Shown in pieces: positions 27,241 through 37,817 of a stretch of 64,000 nucleotides of DNA. Source of the stretch: Vibrio maritimus. Lineage in GTDB: Bacteria > Pseudomonadota > Gammaproteobacteria > Enterobacterales > Vibrionaceae. Under the pieces are notes generated by a model. The model searched no databases. It saw nothing but the letters and a program-made list of their open reading frames with translations, and had not been told where the DNA came from. How positions within the stretch are numbered: the first letter of the stretch is position 1; each line of letters starts with the position of its first letter. A program made the position numbers and the translations under genes. The DNA is taken from assembly GCA_000755425.1 (NCBI GenBank), contig BBMT01000014.1, positions 1 through 64,000 on the forward strand, in the 5' to 3' direction.

Positions 27241-28594
27241 TTAGCGCATAGTAACGAACTCTTCTGAGCCTGTAGGTGGATAGCCACAACAGAGTCAAAG
27301 TCCGCTTTAGTTGCGCCCATCTTCATCGCAACCGCAAAGCCTTGAATCATCTCATCAACGGTAAAACCGATGCCGTGTAGGCCAACCACTTTCTCATCGT
27401 CCCCAGCACATACTAGCTTCATCTTACAAGGTTGACGGTGCTTAGTGACCGCGGTGTACATCGCAGTGAAGCCTGATGTGTACACTTTCACGTTCTCTTC
27501 GCCGTACTTAGCTTCGGCTTCTTGCGTTGTTAGACCAATGGTGCCGATAGGTGGGTGACTAAATACCACGGTAGGGACAAGGTCGTAGTCCATCTTCGCA
27601 TCTGGTTTGTTGTTAAATAGGCGCTCAGAAAGTTGGCGACCCGCTTTAACTGCCACTGGTGTTAGCTCGATACCGCCTTCCATGATATCGCCGACACAGT
27701 AGATGCCTTCAACGTTGGTTGTTTGGTATTCGTCTACCTTGATGTAGCCGCGATCGTTAGTCTCAACGCCCGTCGCGCTTAGGTTGATTGCGTCCGTCGC
27801 CGGGTGACGACCGATAGCCCAGATTAGCTGGTCAACGTTTTGGCTTTCACCGTTCTCTAGGTGCAGAGTCAGGCTGCCGTCTGCTTCTTTAACCACTTCT
27901 TTTGGCACAGATTGAGTGTGCAGTGTTGGACCTTCTGCATCCATTACTTCGACTAGTGTGTCGATGATCATTGGATCGAAGCTACGTAGTGGCGACTCTT
28001 TACGAACAAACAGGTGTGTCTCTGTACCCAGTGCGCTTAAAACGCCTGCGATCTCAACAGCAATGTAACCTGCACCTACTACAGCAACACGCTTAGGCTG
28101 TGCATCTAGGTCGAAGAAGCCGTTTGAGTCGATACCGTATTCAGCACCAGGGATGTTTGGAATAGTTGGACGACCACCGACAGCAATAAGGATGTGATCA
28201 GCCGTGTATAGCTCGCCATCAACCTCAACAGTTTTTGCGTCAACGAATTTAGCAAAGCCCTTGATAACGTTTACTTTGTTGTTACCTAGTACGCGATCGT
28301 AAGACTGGTGGATACGACCAATGTACGCTTGGCGGCTCTCAACCAGTTTGTTCCAGTCGAAGCCTTTAACGTCAACGTCAAAACCATAGTCTTCTGCGTA
28401 TAGGTTCATGCTTCAGCAATTTGCGCGCCGTGCCACATCACCTTTTTAGGTACACAGCCCACGTTTACACAAGTACCGCCTAGGTCTTTCGCTTCTATAA
28501 GCGCAACCTTCGCGCCATACATTGCCGCACGGTTTGCAGATGCGATACCGCCGCTGCCGCCACCAATACAGATATAGTCAAAATGCGTTGCCAT
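27241..28594 (-). CDS. gor: Glutathione reductase (frame interrupted twice)
   Basis: This FAD- and NADPH-dependent disulphide reductase keeps glutathione reduced. The start MATHFDYICIGGGSGGIASAN has the FAD dinucleotide fold, and the redox-active pair is in GGTCVNVGCVPKK. The NADPH fold is VAVVGAGYIAVEIAGVL and the dimer interface is SHPPIGTIGLT. TTGGAGA precedes the ATG at 28594. One base near 28408 rejoins AEAMNLYAEDYGFD. Another near 27276 restores the family C-terminus AIHPTGSEEFVTMR, with stop at 27241 (451 residues). In E. coli gor also neighbours rlmJ and prlC. Two glutathione transferase genes lie just upstream. Confidence 0.93.
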
Positions 28595-28792
28595 TACGTT
28601 CTCCAAGAGCTTATAAATATTTTGATTGCTTGTACTAAAGCATATTGGGGCGATGTTGTCAGAACTCAACAACCCAAAATGTTAGCCACAATCTCTGTCC
28701 GTATGATAAATCGAGTCTAGCAACTTTCTCCAATGGGAAAAAGTTGCGTTGATTATGACTAATAACGATTAATCCCGCTTTTGTTACTTGGT

Positions 28793-29461
28793 TCAATCAT
28801 CGCGTTCAATCGTGGTCTTTGACGAGAAACCGGCAAGAAACCCTTTTGAAAGGTAAAAATTGTTGAACACAGCTTCAAAATCGTCAGAAACCGTTTTGTC
28901 CAGCCAATCCAGAGCGAGAATCTGCTTTTGCCAAGTTTTGACAAGCGGAAATGATTTGAAAAAGTCATAACCGGTTTTCTTTTCGACCAGCCAAGCACGA
29001 TGGAGAATCGGCAGCCATGCGATGTCTACACGACTGAGAGTGTCTCCGAAGAAATATTTACCCTTACCGAGCTGTTTTTCGATATTGATGAGCGCTTTCC
29101 CAAAGATAGACCAGTGCTGTTCGAAGTTTGTTTCATCACTACTGTGCATTGTGCTGCATTGAGGTACCAAGTTTTTGGATCCGTAGTTTGCCCAAGCTTC
29201 AAGTAACGCTTGTTTTTCAGGCGTGGGCGCTTGGTAAAGCCCCTCATAGCGCTCATCAAGAAAACGAACAATGGCATCCGAATCAAACAGTACCTCTCCA
29301 CTTTCGGCAATAAGAAGTGGCGCTTTACCATTCGGAGAAACGTCAAACAAACAGTTGTCGAAATCTGCATACTCAACTTCATAAGGAATGTGTTTCGCTT
29401 CTAGCATGGCAGTAACGTATTGAAAGAAAGGGCAGATTTTAAAACTAATGACCTTAATCAT
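28793..29461 (-). CDS. Glutathione S-transferase family protein, copy 1
   Basis: A 222-residue protein with an N-terminal thioredoxin-like domain (MIKVISFKICPFFQYVTAML) and the glutathione-contact segment SGEVLFDSDAIVRFLDERY. An all-helical C-terminal domain follows (FGDTLSRVDIAWLPILHRAW). I start at the ATG at 29461, where family similarity begins; the frame extends further upstream without it. It is a paralogue of the next gene, with the same CPF motif and a matching NYGSKNLVPQCSTM stretch. The pair lies next to glutathione reductase, which suggests glutathione-dependent detoxification. The substrate is unknown. Confidence 0.85.
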   Translation of the reverse strand: MIKVISFKICPFFQYVTAMLEAKHIPYEVEYADFDNCLFDVSPNGKAPLLIAESGEVLFDSDAIVRFLDERYEGLYQAPTPEKQALLEAWANYGSKNLVPQCSTMHSSDETNFEQHWSIFGKALINIEKQLGKGKYFFGDTLSRVDIAWLPILHRAWLVEKKTGYDFFKSFPLVKTWQKQILALDWLDKTVSDDFEAVFNNFYLSKGFLAGFSSKTTIERDD

Positions 29462-29546
29462 AGGTGGCTCTCGGTAAGTCGTGATAAGTGTATTGATGGA
29501 GCGAGAGTGCCCCATCAAATTTGGACGGGCTCCTAGTTCTTTGGCT

Positions 29547-30243
29547 TTAGCCGCAGCAACTAGTAGAGCCACATCCCCCTTGAGCTTGGCTATCTTTACC
29601 CTCAGCTAGGTAGGTGTTCGTTAGGTAGAAATTGCTAAATAACGTATCGAAGTCTTCTGATACGGTTTTCTCAACTAAACCTGACTCAAGGATGTTTTGC
29701 TGCCATGCTTGCATCTTCGGTAGACCACAGAAGAAATCATACCAGAGTGTGCTTTAACAATGGCAGCTCGATGCAGTAGCGGTAGCCATGCCATATCTAC
29801 GTTACTGAGCGCATCCGACTTAAAGAACTTTGTCTCACCCGACAGTTGGTTCTCTGCTTTTTGGAACGCTTTAATCAGCTTCTCTGCTCGCTCTTCAAAG
29901 GTCGCCTTATCTTTACTGCTCATGGTGCCGCATTGAGCAAGGTAGTGCTTCGAGCTAGGTAGCTCCATGCGCGGTCAAGAGCACGCTGCTCATTGGTAAC
30001 ACCTTGTTCCAGTGAACCATACTCATCTTCGATGTACTCAATAATTGCATCAGACTCAAATAGTGCTGTGCCTGATTCAGTCACCATCACAGGCACTTGG
30101 CCATTTGGTGAGATATCTAAAAACCACTGCGGTTTGTCTTTTAGACTGATGTACTCAATCTCGTAAGGGATTTGCTTAGCTTCTAGTGCTGCTGTCACGC
30201 GTTGAACAAAGGGACAAATCTTAAAGCTAACAATCTTAATCAT
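29547..30243 (-). CDS. Glutathione S-transferase family protein, copy 2 (frame interrupted twice)
   Basis: A paralogue of the neighbouring gene, starting MIKIVSFKICPFVQRVTAAL with an ESDAIIEYIEDEY glutathione-site segment. One base near 29958 gives YLGSKHYLAQCGTM, matching copy 1. Another near 29738 gives GYDFFCGLPKMQAWQQN and opens the frame to 29547 (232 residues). The repaired C-terminus ends in a Gly/Cys/Ser-rich tail (QGGCGSTSCCG) that copy 1 lacks. Copy 1 starts 85 bases after this stop. The tail could bind metal or be modified, but that is speculation. Confidence 0.82.
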
Positions 30244-30379
30244 GTTGGTTTCCTCACTAGGATGTAATTCAGGTGTACTGCTTTAGTACTTTCACTAGTA
30301 AGACGAGGAGAGGTTGAAAAAGACGAAAATAAATTTCAAAAAAGTCGAAATATTTTTTAGGTGAGGGAATTAAGGCAAC

Positions 30380-30419
30380 AAAAAAGCGCAAGCTTGTTAT
30401 GAAAAACAGATGCTTGCGC
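30380..30419 (-). terminator. Terminator of rlmJ
   Basis: On the minus strand GGCGCAAGC, an 18-base loop and GCTTGCGC are followed by TTTTTTG. Confidence 0.8.
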
Positions 30420-30466
30420 CTTGTGTTTCGCTCGCCGATTTTAATCAGCGCTTATTCTGGAACTGT

Positions 30467-31306
30467 TTATTCAGGAACAATCCATTCCACCTTGAAGTGA
30501 CCTGTTGCTGGGGCAATCTTCTCTTTTAGGTAGGGCAGAATCTCTTTCATCTGCTGCTCAAGCATCCACGGCGGATTGATAACAATCATGCCTGAAGCTG
30601 TCATACCGCGCTCATTGGTATCAGGAGACACCCCAAGCTCTATTTGAAGGATCTTGCGAATGCCGAGCCCTTCTAGACCATCAATCATGTCGTCGATGTC
30701 ATAGCGATTCACCACTGGGTACCAAATCGCGTAAATACCAGTAGCCCAGCGCTTATGGCTCTGTGCAATCGCGGTCACCACATCGCGATACTCTCTAGCG
30801 AGCTCGTAGGGTGGGTCAATCAGTACTAAGCCACGACGCTCTGCGGGTGGCAGGCTCGCCTTAAGACGCTTAAAACCATCTTCTTTAAAGATATTAACCT
30901 GACGGTCGCGATGAAACTCTTGCTCCAGTAGCGGGAAGTCACTTGGGTGCAGCTCGGTCAGCACCATACGGTCTTGCGGGCGCAGGTGCGCGCGCGCCAC
31001 ACGCGGTGAACCTGGGTAGTAACGCAGCGCATCGCCGTTATTTAGCGTATCAATCGACTCGATGTAGCTGGCGATGTCTTCTGGGATGTCTGAATTACCC
31101 CAAAGTCTGCCGATACCTTGCTTGTATTCGCCCGTTTTCTCCGACCATTCATGGGTCAGATCGTAGCGACCTACGCCAGAGTGGGTGTCGTGATAAACGA
31201 ATGGCTTTTCCTTGTTTTTTAGAGAATTAAGGATAAGACTTTGTACTATGTGCTTCACGACATCGGCATGGTTGCCCGCGTGAAAACTGTGACGATAGCT
31301 CAGCAA
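30467..31306 (-). CDS. rlmJ: 23S rRNA (adenine-2030 N6)-methyltransferase
   Basis: RlmJ methylates A2030 of 23S rRNA using S-adenosylmethionine. The protein starts LLSYRHSFHAGNHADVVKH, matching E. coli MLSYRHSFHAGNHADV; the aligned start is the TTG at 31306. The SAM/target loop is LVLIDPPYELAREY (DPPY motif), with TELHPSDFPLLEQEF upstream. It is 279 residues, the usual length. A 186-base gap separates it from divergent prlC, as in related genomes. An alternative TTG lies 21 bases upstream. Confidence 0.92.
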   Translation of the reverse strand: MLSYRHSFHAGNHADVVKHIVQSLILNSLKNKEKPFVYHDTHSGVGRYDLTHEWSEKTGEYKQGIGRLWGNSDIPEDIASYIESIDTLNNGDALRYYPGSPRVARAHLRPQDRMVLTELHPSDFPLLEQEFHRDRQVNIFKEDGFKRLKASLPPAERRGLVLIDPPYELAREYRDVVTAIAQSHKRWATGIYAIWYPVVNRYDIDDMIDGLEGLGIRKILQIELGVSPDTNERGMTASGMIVINPPWMLEQQMKEILPYLKEKIAPATGHFKVEWIVPE

Positions 31307-31491
31307 AATAAAGACTCGGTTAGACAATAATGCACGAAGTATAACCTCTTCTTTCCCGAAGCGCAGAGATCTTACAACTTCGTCATGTCGTAAGGATTGA
31401 AATTCGAGTCCAATGACTACATTTATTTAATAATTACGCTCACTTGCTACCAAATGAGTGAGGGAACCCAATAACTAAAAAGGGACGCTGC

Positions 31492-33533
31492 ATGTCAAAC
31501 CCATTACTGACGTTTACCGACTTACCTCCTTTTTCACAAATTAAACCAGAACATGTGAAACCAGCAGTCGAGCAAGCGATTGATGCCTGCCGCGCAAAAA
31601 TTGATGCTGTGCTTGAAGGCAATACCAACCCGACTTGGGACAATGTTGTTGCGCCAATCGAAGAGATTGATGACAAGCTAAGCCGCCTTTGGTCACCAGT
31701 GAGCCATATGAACTCTGTGGTCAACAGCGACGAGCTGCGTGAAGCGTATGAGAGCTGTTTGCCTATTTTGTCAGAGTACGGCACTTGGGTGGGTCAACAC
31801 AAAGGCCTGTATGATGCTTATAAAGCGATCAAGGCCAGCGATGATTTTGCTGCGCTCAGTCAAGCTCAGCAAAAAACCATCAAAGATTCCCTACGCGACT
31901 TTGAGCTTTCAGGCATTGGTTTGCCAGCTAACGAGCAGCATGCTACGGCGAAATCAGTAAGCGTATGTCAGAGCTAGGCTCGCAGTTCTCTAACAATGTC
32001 CTCGATGCCACTATGGGCTGGACCAAGCACATCACCGATGAGAAAGAGCTAGCGGGTATGCCGGAATCAGCTCTAGCCGCAGCGAAAGCGGCTGCTGAAG
32101 CCAAAGAGCTTGAAGGCTACCTGTTAACACTCGATATTCCATCGTATCTTCCAGTTCTTACTTACTGTGATAACCAAGCACTGCGCAAAGAGCTGTACGA
32201 AGCGTACGTCACTCGCGCCTCTGATCGTGGTCCGACTGCGGGTCAGTGGGACAACACAGATATCATTTCAGAACAGTTAAAACTGCGCCATGAGATTGCA
32301 CGCTTGCTTGGCTTTGGTACCTTCAGTGAGAAATCACTGGCGACCAAAATGGCTGAGAGCCCAGCACAAGTGCTTGGCTTCTTGAACGACCTAGCAACCA
32401 AAGCGAAGCCTCAAGGTGAACGTGAAGTTGAAGAGCTGCGCCAATTTGCTGAAAAAGAGTTCGGTGTCACTGAGCTAAACCTTTGGGATATCGCTTACTA
32501 CAGTGAGAAGCAAAAGCAGCACCTATTCCAGTTCTCAGATGAAGAGCTGCGCCCATATTTCCCTGAATCAAAAGTGGTTAGCGGCCTGTTCGAGGTGCTT
32601 AATCGCGTATTCGGTATGAAGATTACTGAACGTGAAGGTGTGGATACTTGGCATGAGTCGGTACGTTTCTTCGATATCTTCGATAGTGAAGGCACACTGC
32701 GCGGCAGCTTCTACCTAGACCTTTATGCTCGCGAGCACAAACGTGGCGGAGCATGGATGGACGAATGCCGAGTGCGCCGCACCAATGCTGACGGCGAACT
32801 GCAAACTCCTGTGGCGTACCTAACGTGTAACTTCAATAAGCCAGTCGGTGATAAGCCTGCCATGTTCACTCACGATGAAGTGGTGACGCTATTCCACGAA
32901 ACGGGTCATGGCATTCACCACATGCTGACGAAGATCGATACCGGAGCGGTGTCTGGCATTAATGGTGTGCCTTGGGATGCGGTTGAGCTACCAAGTCAGT
33001 TCCTTGAGAACTGGTGTTGGGAAGAAGAGGCGCTAGCGTTTATTTCTGGCCATTACGAAACTGGTGAGCCGCTACCAAAAGCGATGCTAGATAAAATGCT
33101 GGCAGCGAAGAACTTCCAGTCGGCGATGTTTATTCTGCGCCAGCTTGAGTTCGGTCTGTTCGACTTCACGCTACACACAGAATACGATCCAGATATTGGC
33201 GCACGCGTACTCGAGACACTAGCGGATGTGAAATCTAAAGTCGCTGTATTACCAAGTTTAGAGTGGAACCGCTTCTCGCATAGCTTTAGCCACATCTTTG
33301 CTGGTGGTTACAGTGCTGGTTACTACAGCTACCTATGGGCAGAGGTGTTGTCTTCAGACGCTTACTCTCGCTTTGAAGAAGAGGGCATCTTTAATAAAGA
33401 GACTGGTCAAAGCTTCCTAAACAACATCCTAGAAATGGGCGGCAGCGAAGAGCCGATGGAGCTATTTAAGCGCTTCAGAGGTCGTGAGCCTGAGATTGAT
33501 GCGTTGTTGCGTCATTCTGGGATTAGTGCTTAA
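31492..33533 (+). CDS. prlC: Oligopeptidase A, M3 zinc metallopeptidase (one frameshift)
   Basis: PrlC degrades cytoplasmic peptides, including cleaved signal peptides. The N-terminus MSNPLLTFTDLPPFSQIKPE matches the family. The zinc site is FHETGHGIHHM (HEXXH) with the distal Glu in LPSQFLENWCWE. The frame breaks near 31945. One base gives a readable join at EQQCYGEISKRMSELGSQFS and a 680-residue protein, the normal length. AAAAAGGGACGC lies before the ATG. Divergent from rlmJ. In E. coli rsmJ follows directly, but here about 4.3 kb intervenes. Confidence 0.94.
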
Positions 33534-33540
33534 TCTTTTG

Positions 33541-33671
33541 CTCCTCCCTTAATAAGGGGAGGCCGGGAGGGGTGCTCTTCTTGCTTTTAAATCATTAAAT
33601 TAAAAAGCAAAAAACCAAGAGCACCCCCTCTAGCTCCCCCGGCTACGCGCCCCGTTATAAAGGGGGAGAAC
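33541..33671. repeat. Palindromic MITE-like element, copy A
   Basis: The left end CTCCTCCCTTAATAAGGGGA and inner GGTGCTCTTCTTGCTTTT recur inverted on the right as AAAAAGC...CCAAGAGCACC, then CCCCGTTATAAAGGGGGAG. The arms of about 55 bases enclose an AT-rich centre, so the whole element folds into one long imperfect hairpin. No gene is inside. Copy B follows 77 bases later. Confidence 0.85.
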
Positions 33672-33747
33672 GTATGCTAGCTCCTAGCGTCGCATCGCAA
33701 GGCTTTGTTATTGCCAATGACTGGGCGATGCGCTAGCGAGCCAGTAG

Positions 33748-33882
33748 CTCCTCCCCTTAATAAGGGGAGGCCGGGAGGGGTGCTCTTCTTGCTTTTAAAT
33801 TAATTAAATTAAAAAAGCAAAGAACCAAGAGCACATCCTCTAACTCCCCCCGGCTACGCGCCCCGTTATAAAGGGGGAGAAC
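33748..33882. repeat. Palindromic MITE-like element, copy B
   Basis: Close to 90% identical by eye to copy A, in the same orientation, with a few indels in the AT-rich centre. Both copies are followed by GCTCCTA(G/T)CGTCGCATCGCA, so the duplicated unit is about 165-207 bases. The spacer also carries GCGATGCGCTAG, the inverse of that trailing sequence. Confidence 0.85.
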
Positions 33883-33911
33883 CTGTCCTCGCTCCTATCG
33901 TCGCATCGCAG

Positions 33912-34365
33912 TGTGAATATTTCTCCGATCTAAATGATATATCTTCCAGTGAATAACTATTGAATAAAACCCACCAAATCCCATTTCGTTACCAAAATGT
34001 ATCCCCCAACCACCTCCCCAACAACGTCACCCACTTTCACACTTCGAAAAAACAGAAGTATCCTTTCAGCCAAAATTAGGTGTTATTTAATTTTGCTTAC
34101 AAAGCCTTTATGCGTTTGAAGCTCGAATAAAATCTAAGTTTGTTTTGAGTCAAAGAAGCGTCCTAGAGTGCATGTCAGCACTCCGAAAGTTAATTACAGG
34201 GATATTCAGTTTCAGGTAACTTAATTTGGCTTTCCGCTTACGCATTAATTGTTAATAAAAATGCAAAAAGCAAAGCGGAGCGTTTTCATAATTTTATTCA
34301 GCGATTGCTTTTTATCGGTTTGTCTTTCTACCGATGTCGACTGAATTTACTTGGAGAGTTACCCC
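33912..34365. other. Long leader region of the P-type ATPase gene
   Basis: About 450 bases without an open frame of note. It has a C-rich stretch near 34000 and several hairpins, for example ATCGGTTTG...CTACCGAT around 34315-34335 and CTTTCCGCTT...AAGCGGAGCG around 34231-34281. I compared it by eye with metal riboswitch cores (M-box, yybP-ykoY, NiCo) and saw no convincing match. It may contain a long 5' leader or only promoters. Confidence 0.45.
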
Positions 34366-37117
34366 ATGACTAAAAAGTGGTTTACTGAAACCGTTGAAAA
34401 TACCCAGCAGATGATGGGCGTGTCGACGGAGCAAGGTTTGACTTCAAAGGAAGTAGCCGAGCGTCAATCACAATACGGAAAAAACGAGCTGCAAGAGAAG
34501 GCGGGCAAATCTGCGCTTGAGCTGTTTCTTCACCAATTTAAAAATCCACTTATCTTCATTCTTGGTGTCGGTGCCATTGTTTCCTATTTCACTGGGCACC
34601 TAGTGGATGCAATCGCGATTACGGCGATCATCTTTATCAACGCGTTGATTGCTTTCTGGCAAGAGTTCAAAGCTCAGAAAGGCATGGAAGCGCTACGTCA
34701 AATGGCGGCACCGTCGGCGCAGGTTAAGCGTGATGGTGAGTGGATGGACATCCCAGCGAGCGATATCGTTCCAGGTGATATCCTAAAAATCAGCACAGGT
34801 GACATCCTGGCGGCTGATGTACGTATTCTTGAGGCCAACCGTCTATCCATCGACGAAGCTGCACTAACCGGTGAGTCTGAGCCAGTCGACAAGACGTCTA
34901 AGGTTATCGAAGACGAAACAGTGGGTCTTGGCGATCAGCTAAACATGGGCTTTATGACCACGATGGTGACATCGGGTACAGGTCTAGGTGTTGTGGTTGC
35001 GACCGGTATGCAGACCGAAGTGGGTCATATCGCTGACCTAATGGCGAACACCGAAGAAACCAAGACGCCAATGCAAGAGCGCATGGACACCATCGCGAAG
35101 ACGCTAATGCTAGTCGCACTGGGCGTGGTAGCGGTTGTGTGTGCTATCGGTCTTTACTACGGTATGCCTTGGCTAGAGATCCTAAACACAGGTATCTCAC
35201 TGTCTGTTGCTGCGATTCCTGAAGGTCTTCCTACGGTTATCACTATCGTTCTAACCATGGGTTCTACTCGCATGGTGAAGAACAATGCGCTTGCTAAGCA
35301 GCTGGCTGCTATTGAGACGCTAGGTTCGACCACGGTTATCTGTTCAGATAAGACAGGTACGCTAACTCAAAACCAAATGCAGGTAATGAAGGCGTACGAT
35401 GCAAGTGGTCGTTACTGGGAAGTCAGCGGTAAAGGCTTCAGCCTGAAGGTCAATTCAAGCCGCTATCGCACAGCACAGATGCGAAGCAAAGCCCAGAGAT
35501 GATGAAGGGTCTGGTCGTTGCGACTCTATGTAACGATTCTGAGTACATCATGGATGGCGACAAGTCGACCGTGCGTGGTAACCCAACTGAGGGTGCACTG
35601 ATTGTGGCAGCAGCGAAGGCAGGTCTGAACCAGTCTGAGATGCTAACGTCAGGTGGCTACTCTATCGTTGAAAAATTCCCATTCGATTCTTCTCGTAAGA
35701 TGGCATCGGTTATCGTGAAAGGTCCTGAAGGCAACCACTTCCTTGCTATCAAGGGTGCGCCAGATGTGATTCTTCGCAACGCAGCAGGTTTTATGGTTGA
35801 CGGCACGTCTGTTGAGCATACGACAGCAGCATCGGACGGCAACCTAGCACTAGCGACGAGCCCAAGTGCGGAGATCGTTGCAAACTACGAAGCGGCAATT
35901 GAGAACTTTGCTCAAGACGCACTACGTACGCTAGCTGTTGGCTTCAAAGAGCTAACAGAAGCGGACCTAGAGCGTGACTTCGAAGAGCTAGAGAAAGACA
36001 TTACGGTACTGGGTCTTTACGGCATCATGGATCCACCGCGTCCAGAAGTACGTGATGCGATTGAAAGCTGTTACCAAGCAGGCGTGAGAACGGTAATGAT
36101 CACCGGTGACCACGCGCTAACAGCGGCAGCGATTGCACGCGATATCGGTATCATCCGCAGCGAGAAAGATCTGGTTGTGACGGGTGCAGAGCTTGATGAG
36201 ATGGACGATGACAAGCTTCGTCAGATCTGTCCGGAAGTTGCAGTATTTGCTCGTGTAACGCCAGAGCACAAGCTGCGTATCGTTCAGGCTCAGCAGTTCA
36301 ACAACGAAGTAGCAGCGATGACAGGTGACGGTGTGAACGATGCACCAGCACTGCGCCGCGCTGATATCGGTGTTGCCATGGGTATCACTGGTACATCTGT
36401 AGCGAAAGACTCAGGTGACCTTATCCTACTGGATGACAACTTCAGCACTATCGTGAAAGCGGTACGCCAAGGTCGTCAAATCTTCGATAACCTTCGTAAG
36501 TTCATCCGTCAGGCTCTGACTGCGAACGTTGGTGAAGTATCGGTTATCCTGTTCGCGTTCCTAATGATGGGTCCAGAGGCTATCTTGCCGCTAACTCCAC
36601 TGATGATTCTATGGATCAACTTGGTATCGGATGGTCTACCAGCACTAGCGCTAGGTGTTGAGCCAGAAGAGAAAGATCTGATGGAGCGTAAGCCTCGCAA
36701 ACGTAACGAGAGCTTCTTCAGCGACCACTAGGTACTCGTATCCTAACTCGCGGTCTAGCACTGGGTGGCATGAGCTACATGGCGTTCAACTGGGCACTAA
36801 CGAATGGTTTCTCTGCGAACTACGCACAGACAATGGCATTTGCGATGCTAGTCTTTGCTCAGCTATGGCACCTATTTGACTCACGTACATTTACGTCGCT
36901 ATACCGCAGAAACCCATTCACCAACCCGTACCTACTAGGTGCAGTCGCGGTGTCAGCGATTCTATCGCTAGGGGTTATCTACACAGGTCTAGGTCAGCTA
37001 ATCTTCAACACGGAAGCACTAGCAGCAGGTCACCTATTCGGTGTCGTCATGGCAGCATCACTACCGACGCTTGTTATGTCTGCAGTGAAAGAAGCAACTA
37101 AGACTAAGTGGGTTTAA
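34366..37117 (+). CDS. P-type cation ATPase of the calcium (IIA/PMA1-like) group (two frame breaks)
   Basis: A membrane ATP-driven cation pump. N-terminal cation ATPase domain (SKEVAERQSQYGKNEL), actuator LTGESEPV, TM4 ion site SVAAIPEGLPTVITIVL, phosphorylated Asp in CSDKTGTLTQNQ and hinge AMTGDGVNDAPALRRADIGVAMG are all present. PEGLP in TM4 is typical of Ca/Na-K type pumps rather than heavy-metal pumps. One base near 35450 rejoins SLKGQFKPLSHSTDA. Another near 36728 rejoins FFSDHLGTRILTRGL. This gives 917 residues. GGAGAG precedes the ATG at 34366. The true ion could be Ca, Mn, Mg or a monovalent cation. Confidence 0.9.
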
Positions 37118-37135
37118 TCCTTCGTTTAAGATAGT

Positions 37136-37165
37136 AAAAAGGCGCTCTGATGAGCGCCTTTTTTG
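37136..37165. terminator. Terminator between the P-type ATPase and asnC
   Basis: AAAAAGGCGCTC-TGAT-GAGCGCCTTTTTT is symmetrical and lies between convergent genes, so it can act in both directions. Confidence 0.9.
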
Positions 37166-37184
37166 CGTTTGGTGAAGCATCAAC

Positions 37185-37646
37185 CTAAGGATTCACATTC
37201 CGACTAATCGGATTCTGCAACGAAATCAGCGTCTCCGTCGATTGCACCTCTTCAATCGCCTGCAGCTTATCAATCAGCACGTGCTGCAGCTCTTCAATCG
37301 AGCGGCACATCAACTTTACGAAGATGTTGTATGCACCAGTGGTGTAGTAGGCTTCGACCACTTCATCCAAAGCATTAAGCTTTTCAAGTGCTGAATGATA
37401 GTCGCGCGCGGCGTAGAGGTTGATACCGATAAAGCAGCACACGTCATAACCGAGCTTTTTGGTGTTCACCACCACCTCAGTACCCTCGATGATCCCAGCC
37501 GCTTTCATCTTTTCGATACGCACGTGAATCGTCGCCGGGCTCACATCAAACTGTTTTGCCATCTCGGCATACGGGCGACGAGCGTCTTCCATCAAGGTTT
37601 TTAGGATCGCTTTATCCAGATCGTCGAGATTGTTGGTGCCGTGCAT
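37185..37646 (-). CDS. asnC: AsnC-type Lrp-family regulator
   Basis: AsnC activates asparagine synthetase gene asnA in E. coli and responds to asparagine. The 153-residue protein has the Lrp helix-turn-helix (LDKAILKTLMEDARRPYAEM, then VSPATIHVRIEKMK) and a RAM effector domain (GYDVCCFIGINLYAARDYHS; VEAYYTTGAYNIFVKLMCRS). The similarity to E. coli AsnC runs to the end (ETLISLQNPI). AAAGGATT precedes the ATG at 37646. No asnA is adjacent here, so its targets must be elsewhere. It separates the P-type ATPase from rsmJ. Confidence 0.88.
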   Translation of the reverse strand: MHGTNNLDDLDKAILKTLMEDARRPYAEMAKQFDVSPATIHVRIEKMKAAGIIEGTEVVVNTKKLGYDVCCFIGINLYAARDYHSALEKLNALDEVVEAYYTTGAYNIFVKLMCRSIEELQHVLIDKLQAIEEVQSTETLISLQNPISRNVNP

Positions 37647-37817
37647 ATCGAATCCTTTGTCTGAGTGAGAGGGCGACATCGTGGAACACGTGCCGTTTCA
37701 TTGGTGCACAAGCTTATCACTATTTTTGCGTAGCCGTCTTTGTGTCGATCACGCTTATTGGTCGCGCTATCGACTTGAGGTACACTGGCGCCCATTGCCT
37801 TTTATCGGAGCTTCACT

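Noticed and set aside
33541..33911. Possible CRISPR array because of the repeated palindromes
   Set aside because: Only two long (~130 base) copies, with inverted arms and no short regular spacers or cas genes.
33912..34365. Known metal riboswitch (M-box, yybP-ykoY, NiCo) before the cation ATPase
   Set aside because: None of the conserved core sequences could be matched by eye.
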